From positions 1 to 53,183 of the forward strand of contig CAJXWZ010000035.1 of assembly GCA_913062815.1 (NCBI GenBank): a DNA stretch of 53,183 bases, read 5' to 3'. Position numbers and translations under genes: made by a program. Under the pieces are notes generated by a model. It worked only from the letters and a program-made list of their open reading frames with translations, made no database searches and had not been told where the DNA came from. Source of the stretch: an uncultured Colwellia sp. (GTDB taxonomy: Bacteria; Pseudomonadota; Gammaproteobacteria; Enterobacterales; Alteromonadaceae). Shown piece by piece: positions 1 to 7,449 of the stretch (its first letter is position 1; each line of letters starts with the position of its first letter).

Positions 1-2
1 CT

Positions 3-2384
3 AGTCAATTGAGATATCGTTATCGCCTTATTGGGTTGGAAAAAGATTGGATTGATGCTGCTATAGATACTGGCAACAGTAATAATAGAGCGACCTACAC
101 TAATTTAAGTCCTGGAGATTATGTTTTTGAAGTGCAAGCTTATGATCTTCATCAGCCTAACAAACCTCAAACTAGCCGCCTAAACGTTTCAATTCTTCCT
201 CCGTGGTGGTCATCAACCGCCATGCTTATTGTCTATGCATTACTTACCCTATTATTTCTAACATACGTATTTCAACAATATAGAAATAAACAGCTTTATA
301 ATTCTCAAATAAAGGAAAGTGAAGAACGTCTAAAACTTTCTCTTTGGGGTAGCGGCGATGAAATGTGGGATTGGAATATTGTTACCGATAAAATATACCG
401 CTCAAACATTTGGGGAATTTTGGAGTTCCCCCAAGATGGCACAAGAAATAGAAGTAATGAAAAAAATAGCTTAGGTCAAATCCAAAGTAATATCCATCAA
501 CACGACTTGGCTAGAGTAAAGAGAACTTTAGAAGAGCACTTTGCCGAAAGAACTGAACATTTCGAGGCTACCTATCGCGTTAAAAACAAGCATAATCGTT
601 GGGTTTGGATATTAGACAGAGGTAAAGTCGTAGAGCGTGATGAGGGTAACACCCCCACCCGTATGACAGGCACATTAAAAGATATAAGCCAAATTAAAAA
701 AGCAGAAGAACGCTTGAAGCTGTTCGCACGCTGCATTCAAAATATATCTGATGCGGTCGTCATTTACGACCGTCAATTTGTTGCTGTCGATGTTAATAAG
801 GCCTTTCAACGCATAACCGGTAAAGAGCGAAGCCAAATGGTTGGCCGTTCGATGATCTTTAGTCAATATCCTACTAGTTTCACCCAAAACATTAAGAAGC
901 ATTTAATCACTAAAGGTAGTTGGCATGGTGAAATAGAGAGCTTACGCGCAAATGGCAGTAAGTACTTAACTGATTTAAACATCGACATCATTCACGATGA
1001 AAATAACAATATATCTCATTTTGTTGGCGTTTTTTCAGACATTACAAAGCGTAAAGAAACAGAAGCTGAGCTAAGAAAACTAGCCAGTTCAGATACACTT
1101 ACTGGCTTGCCAAATCGTTCATATTTTCAAGCGAACCAAGCCCGCCTAGTTAAAAATAATATTAGCCATGCTTTACTGGTGTTTGATTTAGATAACTTTA
1201 AAAAAATTAATGACTCTTTAGGCCATCAAATTGGTGATGCTATTTTGTGCCAAGTAGCCCAACGTATGTTGCTTTTAGGGCGTAAACAAGACACAGTTTA
1301 CCGTTTAGGTGGCGATGAATTTAGTATTATTATTGAAGGCACTAATGACATTCATACCATTACCTCGTTAGCTAAGGACATATTACGAACTGTCGCCCAA
1401 CCTTTTAAAATAAAGAATCAAGAAATAGTCCTTTATAGCAGTATAGGCATAGTACTATTCCCAGAAGATGGCATTACCGGACATGAGCTATTGAAAAATG
1501 CGGATACTGCTATGTATCATGCAAAAGACAGTGGTGGTAATAAATATCAATTTTTCAGTGAATCGATGAACAAACAAGCCGTTAAGCGCTTGCAAATTGA
1601 AAGTTTAATTCGTCACGGTTTAAAAGATGATTCCTTCTCCGTTTATTATCAGCCTAAAATTGAAATTGCTACAGGTAAAATTGCAGGAATGGAAGCGCTT
1701 GTTCGCTTTGAAACACCAAGTAAAGGCATTATTAGCCCACTGGTTTTCATCCCTGTTTCTGAAGAAACAGGGCAAATTATTGATATAGGTGAAGTTGTCT
1801 TAAGAAAGGCTTGCTTCGCCACTAAAAAGTGGGTTGATGCTGGCTTGTTTGATGGGAGAGTTGCGGTGAACTTATCTGCTGTACAATTTACCCAATCAAA
1901 CCTAGTCACTCAAATATCGGATATATTGAAAGAAAGCCAACTGCCCGCTAAACATTTAGAATTAGAAATTACCGAAGGTACCGTAATGGACTCGCCGCAA
2001 ACGGCGATAGACACCATGTTACAAATTCGTGCTATGGGTATTCATTTATCCCTCGATGATTTTGGTACTGGCTATTCTTCATTGGCGTACCTTAAAAAAT
2101 TCCCACTTAATACCTTGAAAATTGATAAAGCGTTTGTTGATGACATAGAAGAGTCAGAGCAAGGCAGAAATATGGTAGCCACCATAGTGACTATTGCGCA
2201 TAACCTAGGAATGGATGTTGTTGCTGAAGGGGTTGAAACCAATAATCAGCTGAGCTTTTTGTCTGGTTTACGTTGTGAGTTATTACAAGGTTACTTATAC
2301 AGTAAGCCACTAGCAACTGAACACTTTCAAAAATATCTACTGGCACATAAAATCACCAACAAATCGACTGCATTTAGTAGTTAA
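3..2384 (+). CDS. Membrane-bound sensor with Y_Y_Y, two PAS, GGDEF and EAL domains (5' end outside window)
   Basis: The reading frame is open to the left window edge, so this is the C-terminal part of a larger protein. The visible N-terminus (YRYRLIGLEKDW) is the Y_Y_Y domain that normally follows a periplasmic two-component-type beta-propeller. One membrane helix follows (about residues 68-90, counting from the TTG at 9), then two PAS/PAC modules (about 103-235 and 236-355). Next come a GGDEF domain with an intact GGDEF motif at about residue 434 and an EAL domain with EALVRF at about 562, plus LEITEG, DDFGTGYSS, LKIDKAF and VAEGVE. Both the diguanylate cyclase and c-di-GMP phosphodiesterase signatures look complete, so either activity is possible. 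By family knowledge, an external ligand sensed by the propeller would set c-di-GMP turnover in the cytoplasm. The gene ends at a strong terminator. Confidence 0.9.
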   Translation, partial: SQLRYRYRLIGLEKDWIDAAIDTGNSNNRATYTNLSPGDYVFEVQAYDLHQPNKPQTSRLNVSILPPWWSSTAMLIVYALLTLLFLTYVFQQYRNKQLYNSQIKESEERLKLSLWGSGDEMWDWNIVTDKIYRSNIWGILEFPQDGTRNRSNEKNSLGQIQSNIHQHDLARVKRTLEEHFAERTEHFEATYRVKNKHNRWVWILDRGKVVERDEGNTPTRMTGTLKDISQIKKAEERLKLFARCIQNISDAVVIYDRQFVAVDVNKAFQRITGKERSQMVGRSMIFSQYPTSFTQNIKKHLITKGSWHGEIESLRANGSKYLTDLNIDIIHDENNNISHFVGVFSDITKRKETEAELRKLASSDTLTGLPNRSYFQANQARLVKNNISHALLVFDLDNFKKINDSLGHQIGDAILCQVAQRMLLLGRKQDTVYRLGGDEFSIIIEGTNDIHTITSLAKDILRTVAQPFKIKNQEIVLYSSIGIVLFPEDGITGHELLKNADTAMYHAKDSGGNKYQFFSESMNKQAVKRLQIESLIRHGLKDDSFSVYYQPKIEIATGKIAGMEALVRFETPSKGIISPLVFIPVSEETGQIIDIGEVVLRKACFATKKWVDAGLFDGRVAVNLSAVQFTQSNLVTQISDILKESQLPAKHLELEITEGTVMDSPQTAIDTMLQIRAMGIHLSLDDFGTGYSSLAYLKKFPLNTLKIDKAFVDDIEESEQGRNMVATIVTIAHNLGMDVVAEGVETNNQLSFLSGLRCELLQGYLYSKPLATEHFQKYLLAHKITNKSTAFSS

Positions 2385-2410
2385 AACGTTCGATTCAATT
2401 CTCATGTCAA

Positions 2411-2444
2411 AAAAATGCCGTTACTTTCTAGTAATGGCATTTTT
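2411..2444 (+). terminator. Rho-independent terminator of the GGDEF-EAL gene
   Basis: A 15-bp stem follows the stop codon by 26 bases. AAAAATGCC-G-TTACT pairs with AGTAA-T-GGCATTTTT around a TTCT loop, with one G:T pair. The descending arm ends in a T-run, and the A-rich ascending arm could also serve the opposite strand. Confidence 0.8.
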
Positions 2445-2523
2445 CGTTTAATGCAATCAATTATCTTTCAACTGAGTTACTACAAAGACCACGGTTAAAG
2501 GGCTACAACAAACACCGTATTCA

Positions 2524-2539
2524 TGGCATGATTTAAGCA
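2524..2539 (+). promoter_or_regulatory. Possible sigma-54 (-24/-12) promoter of the repeat-peptide gene
   Basis: TGGCATGATTTAAGCA has GG and GC dinucleotides exactly 12 bases apart, as in the sigma-54 consensus TGGCAC-N5-TTGC. The -24 half is good and the -12 half (AAGC) is imperfect. It would start transcription near 2551, about 38 bases before the ATG at 2589. I did not find a convincing sigma-70 promoter in this gap, nor did I identify an activator site. A single match of this kind in AT-rich DNA can arise by chance. Confidence 0.35.
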
Positions 2540-2588
2540 TACTAACAAGCGCTAATTACTAATCAACAATAATTTTAAGGAAAAGTGC

Positions 2589-2840
2589 ATGTTTAGTTCA
2601 ATCCTTCTTTCAATGGCAATGGCTGCTTCACCAGCCCCTGTAATAGATACTCAGAGCCTTGATATAGAAAATGCAGGCCATAGACGTGGTGATGTTCGTA
2701 TCGGTCACAGACGTGGTGATGTTCGTATCGGTCACAGACGTGGTGATGTTCGTATCGGTCACAGACGTGGAGATGTTCGTATCGGTCACAGACGTGGTGA
2801 TGTTCGTATAGGCCACAGACGTGGTGATGTTAGAATATAG
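2589..2840 (+). CDS. Small basic protein ending in six GHRRGDVRI repeats
   Basis: I do not recognise this family. The 83-aa product has a 29-residue N-terminal part: a hydrophobic stretch (MFSSILLSMAMAASPAP) and then an acidic segment (IDTQSLDIEN). Six perfect copies of GHRRGDVRI follow, and the protein stops exactly at the end of copy six. The hydrophobic start with AMA-A could be a weak signal peptide or a leader, but it lacks the usual N-terminal positive charge. Each repeat carries three Arg, one His and one Asp, so the tail is strongly basic. An AAGGAAAA ribosome site precedes the ATG. All eight nucleotide differences among the repeat copies are silent in this frame, which is strong evidence that the peptide is translated. 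A second small ORF follows 19 bases later. A multicore secreted peptide, a nucleic-acid or polyanion binder and a surface ligand are all speculative options. Confidence 0.75.
   Translation: MFSSILLSMAMAASPAPVIDTQSLDIENAGHRRGDVRIGHRRGDVRIGHRRGDVRIGHRRGDVRIGHRRGDVRIGHRRGDVRI
2676..2837 (+). repeat. Six 27-bp in-frame tandem repeats
   Basis: Units start at 2676, 2703, 2730, 2757, 2784 and 2811. Copies two and three are identical. Copies one, four, five and six differ from them at 2, 1, 1 and 4 positions, and every change is a synonymous third-position or CGT-to-AGA change. There are no spacers, so this is an internal coding minisatellite and not a CRISPR. Confidence 0.97.
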
Positions 2841-2859
2841 ATTCAGCCGAGGTTAAGTA

Positions 2860-2970
2860 ATGATCAATTTATTTAAAACATTATTCAGTTCAGGCAAAGC
2901 TAAAAAGTCAAACCCTATCGCTGCCCGTATTGAAATAAAAGAAACATCTGCCAACACTTGGTGGTCGTAA
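2860..2970 (+). CDS. 36-aa ORF ending in NTWWS, behind the repeat-peptide gene
   Basis: I do not recognise this ORF. It starts with ATG at 2860, 19 bases after the repeat gene. A GAGG ribosome site lies at 2849-2852, seven bases before the start. The N-terminal half is amphipathic and basic (MINLFKTLFSSGKAKK), the middle is AARIEIKETS, and the C-terminus is ANTWWS with two adjacent tryptophans. There is no membrane helix and no clear signal peptide. Spacing and orientation suggest co-transcription with the repeat peptide. A small precursor peptide with a leader and an aromatic C-terminal core would look like this, but no modifying enzyme is visible nearby, so that is only an idea. A chance ORF remains possible. 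Confidence 0.5.
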   Translation: MINLFKTLFSSGKAKKSNPIAARIEIKETSANTWWS

Positions 2971-3122
2971 GTTATTCATAACTATACGCATAAACTTTAG
3001 TACCTAAGTATAACACTTAAGTCGAAGTAGAAAGATTCCTAACATGGATGTTAGTAACTTTATCAAAGACCTCATACTACTCAAACTTCATCATACTAAC
3101 CCAAAGACTTCAACGAGCATCA

Positions 3123-3338
3123 TCAAGCTCGAAAGATTAATTGCTCAAAGCCAAACAAGCGATTTAGCTGCATGCGCTTTTTCATCATAAACATTGGCCA
3201 TACCAAAGGGCCAAACACTATACCAGCCATAGTCCAACGTTTACGGCCAAAACCTGTCATTACTGCCTGACAATAAAAAAACATCCCACAAAGCATACTA
3301 AAGCACGCTATAAATAATAAAAAAAGCAACAACGTCAT
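3123..3338 (-). CDS. Small two-helix inner-membrane protein, unknown function
   Basis: The 71-aa product has two hydrophobic segments: about residues 2-24, starting MTLLLFLLFIACF and containing two Cys, and about 37-53, AGIVFGPLVWPMFMM. A basic GRKRW linker separates them and the tail is basic. The composition is typical of a real small membrane protein and not of random AT-rich sequence. A GGAAG sequence lies just before the ATG, closer than usual. The gene stands alone between the small-peptide patch (facing it) and the 3' end of fadJ. I do not recognise the family. The 28-bp palindrome about 120 bases upstream may be its control site. Confidence 0.55.
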   Translation of the reverse strand: MTLLLFLLFIACFSMLCGMFFYCQAVMTGFGRKRWTMAGIVFGPLVWPMFMMKKRMQLNRLFGFEQLIFRA

Positions 3339-3459
3339 ACTTCCAAATTAGTCTTAAAACAATGCTAGATATAACCCAGCAAAAAGATCGGCGCTAATAT
3401 AAATAAATATGCTGATAGACACAACCAAAATCTTAATATTTTGACTATTCGACTTCGAA

Positions 3460-3487
3460 ATATACTGGCAATTAATTGCCAGTATAT
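3460..3487. promoter_or_regulatory. 28-bp perfect palindrome, possible operator
   Basis: ATATACTGGCAATT is followed immediately by its exact reverse complement, with no spacer. It lies in the 339-bp gap (3339-3677) between the small membrane protein gene and the 3' end of fadJ. No T-run follows it on either strand, so a terminator is unlikely. A spacerless dyad of this length is typical of a dimeric repressor site or a cruciform-prone element. Apart from this palindrome and the fadJ terminator the gap holds only a 13-bp dyad at 3588-3600. Confidence 0.6.
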
Positions 3488-3616
3488 GGGGAGCATTCTT
3501 GCCTTAGTTAGGATCATTTTTGCATCATACTAAATGTAATCTCAATATTCATACACGTCCTAAGGAATGAAATTTTTTCAAAAGCACAACGATTATCGTT
3601 ACTCATGAATTTTTGA

Positions 3617-3650
3617 CAAAAAAAAGCACTGACTCATCAGAGTCAGCGCT
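3617..3650 (-). terminator. Rho-independent terminator of fadIJ
   Basis: On the minus strand the hairpin AGC-G-CTGACTC / GAGTCAG-T-GCT with a four-base loop is followed by a run of eight T. It begins 27 bases after the fadJ stop codon and fits an intrinsic terminator closing the fadI-fadJ operon. Confidence 0.85.
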
Positions 3651-3677
3651 TTAAAGTCTAAATATTATTTAAATAAA

Positions 3678-5846
3678 TTAATAGTAACTAGAGCCACTCT
3701 CCGCCATAGCAATTAAAGCCTGACAAGGTTCATAGCGCTCACCATGTAACTCTGCCCACTGTGAAAGTTGTGCAACTAGCGATTGCGCGCCTATTTTGTC
3801 AATATAGCGTAAAGGACCACCTAAGAATGGCGGGAAGCCAATGCCAAAAATAGCACCTATGTCGCCATCACGAGCATTTCTTACTATACCTTCATCAACA
3901 CAACGAGCCGTTTCATTTAACATCATAAAGGTACAACGCTTAGCAATTTCTTCCGCAGACAAACTGCCTGAAGGCTTTAAGTTCAATAAACTATAGATGC
4001 TTTCATCAACTTGCTTTTTGCCTTTCTTCGCGTTTTTACCATATAAGTAAAAACCTTTGTCCGCCTTTTTACCTAAGCGGCCATCATCAAGCAATTTAGA
4101 AAAAGCAGACGGCGCAGCAAACCTGTCACCTAAATCCGCTTGCAAAATTGGTCCTATTTTAGCTCCAACATCAATACCAACTTCATCGAGTAACTGCATT
4201 GGCCCCACAGGGAAACCAAAGTTAACTAAGGCTTTATCAAGTTTATCGATTGGCTCGCCGCTAAGTAGTAACATTGCTGCTTCGTTCATGTAGGGTGCTA
4301 AAATACGATTGACGTAAAAACCAGCCTTATCTTTAACTACGATAGGCGTTTTACCTTGCTTTTTAGCAAAAGCCACTGTTGTTGATACTGTTTGATCTGA
4401 TGTACCATCATGAGGAATTATTTCCACTAAAGGCATTTTATCTACTGGCGAGAAATAATGTAAACCAATGACATTTTCAGGTCTAATTGCTTTAGCTGCG
4501 ATGTTTCCTATTGGCAAACTTGAAGTATTACTGGCAAAGATGGTTGACTCTTTCGCATGCTGCTCAACTTCTAACACCATATTTTGTTTCAATTCAAGGT
4601 TTTCAAATACCGCTTCAACAACAATGTCTACTTCCTTAAAACCTGAGTAATCGACACTACCAGTTATCATCGCCATTTGTTTTTGCATTTCGCTCTTACG
4701 TATAAAACGACGTTTTACTTTTTTATTAAGTAAGTCAAAGCTATATTTTAATGCATGACTGATACCTTGGTGAGCAATATCTTTAATACGTGCTGGAATA
4801 CCTGCTTTTGTTGCGGTAACAAAGGCAATACCACCGCCCATTAAGCCGCCACCGAGTACCGCTGCTTTGGTTATTTTTTTAGGCATAACATCTGCAACAC
4901 CTTGTTCTTTTTTCATGTCAGTGGTCGCAAAAAATAAGTTACGCAATTGAGCTGACTCAGGGCTCATCACTAAATCACTAAAATGCTCAGCTTCTACCTG
5001 AAAGCCTTTTGCTGGAGATTGCTCCATACCGGTCTTCACACATTTGATGATTTTAACTGGTGCGGGGTAATTGCCTTTGGTTTTTGACAAAACAGACTTT
5101 TTGGCTTGTTTATAAACAATACCACGACCAACAGAAGTTCCTTCAAGGAACTTGTTCACCATAGATGACTTAAATTTTACTGTTTGCTTAAAATTACCAG
5201 CAAGAGCCATTTTTTCAGCCGTAGCAATTAAGATACTATTTGGCACAACATCATTTACTAAACCTGCCTTTAAAGCTTGCTTAGCTTTCAGTTGCTTGCC
5301 CGTTAGCATCATATCTAATGCTTTTTGAACACCCACAAGTTTGGGCAACCTTTGTGTACCGCCTCCGCCAGGCAATAAACCAAGTTGTACTTCAGGTAAG
5401 CCTAGTGCTGTTTTGGGGCTATCACTACATACACGGGCATGACATGCCATGGCAAGCTCTAAGCCACCACCTAAACAAGCACCATTAATGGCGGCGACAA
5501 CAGGTACAGCGAGCTGTTCCAGCTGTGAAAATATCATTTGTCCCTGACGGGCAAGTGCAACCACTTCTTCTTTAGTTTGACAGTCGTTGATCATATTTAT
5601 ATCAGCGCCTGCCACAAAAGAGTCCTTTTTACCGCTGCACAACACAACACCAGTAATGGCTGTATCTGACTTGATCTCAGCTAATACTTCAGCAACTTGC
5701 TCACCAAATTCAGCTTTTAGTGTGTTCATGGTGTCGTCAATAACATCCATCACTAAATGGGCAATGCCATTTTCTTGACGAACTAAGGTAAAGGCGCTCA
5801 ACGTATTTTCTTTATCGATATTCGTATCATTAATCATGTCATTCAT
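3678..5846 (-). CDS. fadJ: Fatty acid oxidation complex alpha subunit FadJ
   Basis: This bifunctional enoyl-CoA hydratase / 3-hydroxyacyl-CoA dehydrogenase is the alpha subunit of the beta-oxidation complex. The N-terminal crotonase domain shows GACLGGGLELAMACHARV and PEVQLGLLPGGGGTQRLP. The central Rossmann domain begins AAVLGGGLMGGGIAF, and the dehydrogenase catalytic region is HYFSPVDKMPLVEII, followed by two C-terminal 3HCDH domains. The frame is open 16 codons further upstream, but I place the start at 5846. There the ATG overlaps the fadI stop (TAATG), has a GGAGA ribosome site seven bases upstream, and gives 722 residues, the usual FadJ length. Overlap implies translational coupling with fadI. 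FadI-type (434 aa) pairing favours the FadIJ over the FadAB class. Confidence 0.93.
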   Translation of the reverse strand: MNDMINDTNIDKENTLSAFTLVRQENGIAHLVMDVIDDTMNTLKAEFGEQVAEVLAEIKSDTAITGVVLCSGKKDSFVAGADINMINDCQTKEEVVALARQGQMIFSQLEQLAVPVVAAINGACLGGGLELAMACHARVCSDSPKTALGLPEVQLGLLPGGGGTQRLPKLVGVQKALDMMLTGKQLKAKQALKAGLVNDVVPNSILIATAEKMALAGNFKQTVKFKSSMVNKFLEGTSVGRGIVYKQAKKSVLSKTKGNYPAPVKIIKCVKTGMEQSPAKGFQVEAEHFSDLVMSPESAQLRNLFFATTDMKKEQGVADVMPKKITKAAVLGGGLMGGGIAFVTATKAGIPARIKDIAHQGISHALKYSFDLLNKKVKRRFIRKSEMQKQMAMITGSVDYSGFKEVDIVVEAVFENLELKQNMVLEVEQHAKESTIFASNTSSLPIGNIAAKAIRPENVIGLHYFSPVDKMPLVEIIPHDGTSDQTVSTTVAFAKKQGKTPIVVKDKAGFYVNRILAPYMNEAAMLLLSGEPIDKLDKALVNFGFPVGPMQLLDEVGIDVGAKIGPILQADLGDRFAAPSAFSKLLDDGRLGKKADKGFYLYGKNAKKGKKQVDESIYSLLNLKPSGSLSAEEIAKRCTFMMLNETARCVDEGIVRNARDGDIGAIFGIGFPPFLGGPLRYIDKIGAQSLVAQLSQWAELHGERYEPCQALIAMAESGSSYY

Positions 5847-7150
5847 TAATCTGTCTCCACTACCATAGCTGCACCTAAACCACCTGCTGCACAAGCAGTA
5901 GTTAACCCTACACCACCACCACGTCGATTTAATTCATTTAATGTTTGGGTAATTAAGCGAGCACCTGTTGCTGCAAACGGGTGACCATAGGCAAGTGACC
6001 CGCCCATAACATTAAATTTCGCCATATCAATTTCGCCAATGGCTTTATCTCGCCCTAAATGCTCTTTAGCAAACTTGTCACTGCCAAACATTTTCATATT
6101 AGCCAAGGCCTGCGCTGCAAAAGCTTCATGCATCTCGACTAGGTCTAAATCAGCTAATTCCATTCCTGCCCGTTTTAATGCTATAGGCGTCGCATGGCTT
6201 GGTCCCATAAGCATGTCTTGCCACACATCTATTGCCGCAAAACCGTAACTACGAATATAACCTAAAGGCTGATAACCCAGCTCTTTTGCACGACCTTCAC
6301 GCATTAATAAAATAGCAGCACCGCCATCAGTTAACGGAGTACTTGTTGCCGCGGTTACTGTACCGTGTTTTCGATCAAATACTGGACGCAATTTGGCATA
6401 ACTCTCTAGTACAGAATTTTCACGTATACAATTATCTTTTTCTATAAAGCTGTTATAAGGCTCACTATGAGCACTCATTACTTCACCAGCAAGATTCCCT
6501 TCAGCCCAGTTTTTGGTTGCTAACGTATGGGATCGATGTGCTAACGCATCTTGATCAGCCCGTGAAATATTATAAGTCTTAGCCATTTGTTCAGCCGTTT
6601 GCCCCATGGATATACCGGTTGAGTATTCAGCTACGGCAGGAGCAACCGGTAATATATCTTTCAATCCTAATTTACGAATTAACGCAATTTTTTGCCCTAA
6701 GGTTTTTGTTTTACTCAAATCGAGTAAAGTGCGTGCGAATTTTTTCGTTACGCCAATAGGAGCAACTGAAGAAGAATCAGCACCACCAGCAACACCAACA
6801 TCAACAAACCCGGCCATAATAGATTCAGCGACATTAACCGTTGACTGAAAACTTGTCGCACAGGCACGAGAAACACTATAGGCATCTGTATGGACATTCA
6901 TACCAGTACCTAAGACAATTTCACGAGCAATGTTAGGCGCCTCTGGCATTTGTACTACTTGACCAAAAACACATTGGTCAATAATAGCGGGGTCAACATC
7001 GTGCTTTTGCAGCATTTCATTAACAACGAGCTTACCTAGATCAACAGCAGGCACTCCATGAAAAGCAGTAGCTTGTTTAGCAAAAGGCGTTCTTAACCCT
7101 GCTACTACGGCAATACGCTCACCTGAACGAGTAGTCATTTTTATTGTCAT
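5846..7150 (-). CDS. fadI: 3-ketoacyl-CoA thiolase FadI (beta subunit)
   Basis: The enzyme performs thiolytic cleavage of 3-ketoacyl-CoA to acetyl-CoA, the last step of beta-oxidation, in complex with FadJ. The nucleophile Cys is about residue 97 in [10 protein letters not shown]. The C-terminal motifs [10 protein letters not shown] and [10 protein letters not shown] carry the catalytic His and the second Cys. At 434 aa it matches FadI (about 436) and not FadA (about 387). The ATG at 7150 has a TGGAGA ribosome site, and a second in-frame ATG lies four codons inside. It is the first gene of the fadIJ operon, and a FadR-like palindrome lies 62 bases upstream. Confidence 0.93.
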   Translation of the reverse strand: MTIKMTTRSGERIAVVAGLRTPFAKQATAFHGVPAVDLGKLVVNEMLQKHDVDPAIIDQCVFGQVVQMPEAPNIAREIVLGTGMNVHTDAYSVSRACATSFQSTVNVAESIMAGFVDVGVAGGADSSSVAPIGVTKKFARTLLDLSKTKTLGQKIALIRKLGLKDILPVAPAVAEYSTGISMGQTAEQMAKTYNISRADQDALAHRSHTLATKNWAEGNLAGEVMSAHSEPYNSFIEKDNCIRENSVLESYAKLRPVFDRKHGTVTAATSTPLTDGGAAILLMREGRAKELGYQPLGYIRSYGFAAIDVWQDMLMGPSHATPIALKRAGMELADLDLVEMHEAFAAQALANMKMFGSDKFAKEHLGRDKAIGEIDMAKFNVMGGSLAYGHPFAATGARLITQTLNELNRRGGGVGLTTACAAGGLGAAMVVETD

Positions 7151-7211
7151 GTACTTTTTCTCCAGTTAAACGTCTATCTGATTCTTTGTTGCAATGAAAA
7201 AGACAAACAAC

Positions 7212-7228
7212 AAGAGGTCTGACCTCTT
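7212..7228. promoter_or_regulatory. FadR-like operator upstream of fadI
   Basis: AAGAGGTCTGACCTCTT is a perfect 17-bp palindrome with the GGTC-N-GACC core of FadR sites (consensus near AACTGGTCNGACCAGTT). It lies 62 bp upstream of the fadI start, where a repressor of fatty-acid degradation would be expected. Acyl-CoA would relieve repression. Assignment rests on core match and position. The outer bases (AAGA) differ from the E. coli consensus. Confidence 0.65.
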
Positions 7229-7355
7229 AAATATTGCTATTGATTTTAACTAACTTGACAGAAATATCAATCACTGATTTTAAACTCATGTTGAACTAAC
7301 AAGCATAGACCATAACAATTAAATAAAAATTTGTTACAACTAAGCATTAATAACC

Positions 7356-7385
7356 TTGTTTTCTTTAACAATAGCCTTATATAAA
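7356..7385 (+). promoter_or_regulatory. Possible sigma-70 promoter of the moxR operon
   Basis: TTGTTT (7356-7361) and TATAAA (7380-7385) are separated by 18 bases and sit about 65 bases before the moxR ATG. The -10 is good and the -35 is fair. The rest of the 299-bp divergent fadI/moxR gap holds the FadR-like site and nothing else I can identify. Confidence 0.4.
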
Positions 7386-7449
7386 ATGCTAGAGTGCTTC
7401 TCAGCAAATACTAATTCTTATATTAATAATACATTGAAAGAAAACTATC

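Noticed and set aside
2628..2816. Opposite-strand ORF through the repeats
   Set aside because: Copies vary at the amino-acid level in this frame (S/T changes), while the plus frame is perfectly conserved.
2676..2837. Possible CRISPR or non-coding satellite
   Set aside because: The units are contiguous without spacers and all substitutions are silent in one frame, so this is an in-frame coding repeat.
3044..3190. 48-codon plus-strand ORF starting MDVSNFIKD
   Set aside because: It overlaps the 3' end of the small membrane protein gene on the other strand and has only a weak ribosome site; no family recognised.
3588..3600. AACGATTATCGTT dyad as a Fur box
   Set aside because: It resembles one part of the 19-bp Fur consensus only, and no iron gene lies nearby.
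5847..5894. Longer N-terminus for FadJ
   Set aside because: It would lie inside fadI; the ATG at 5846 has a good ribosome site and a coupled TAATG junction.
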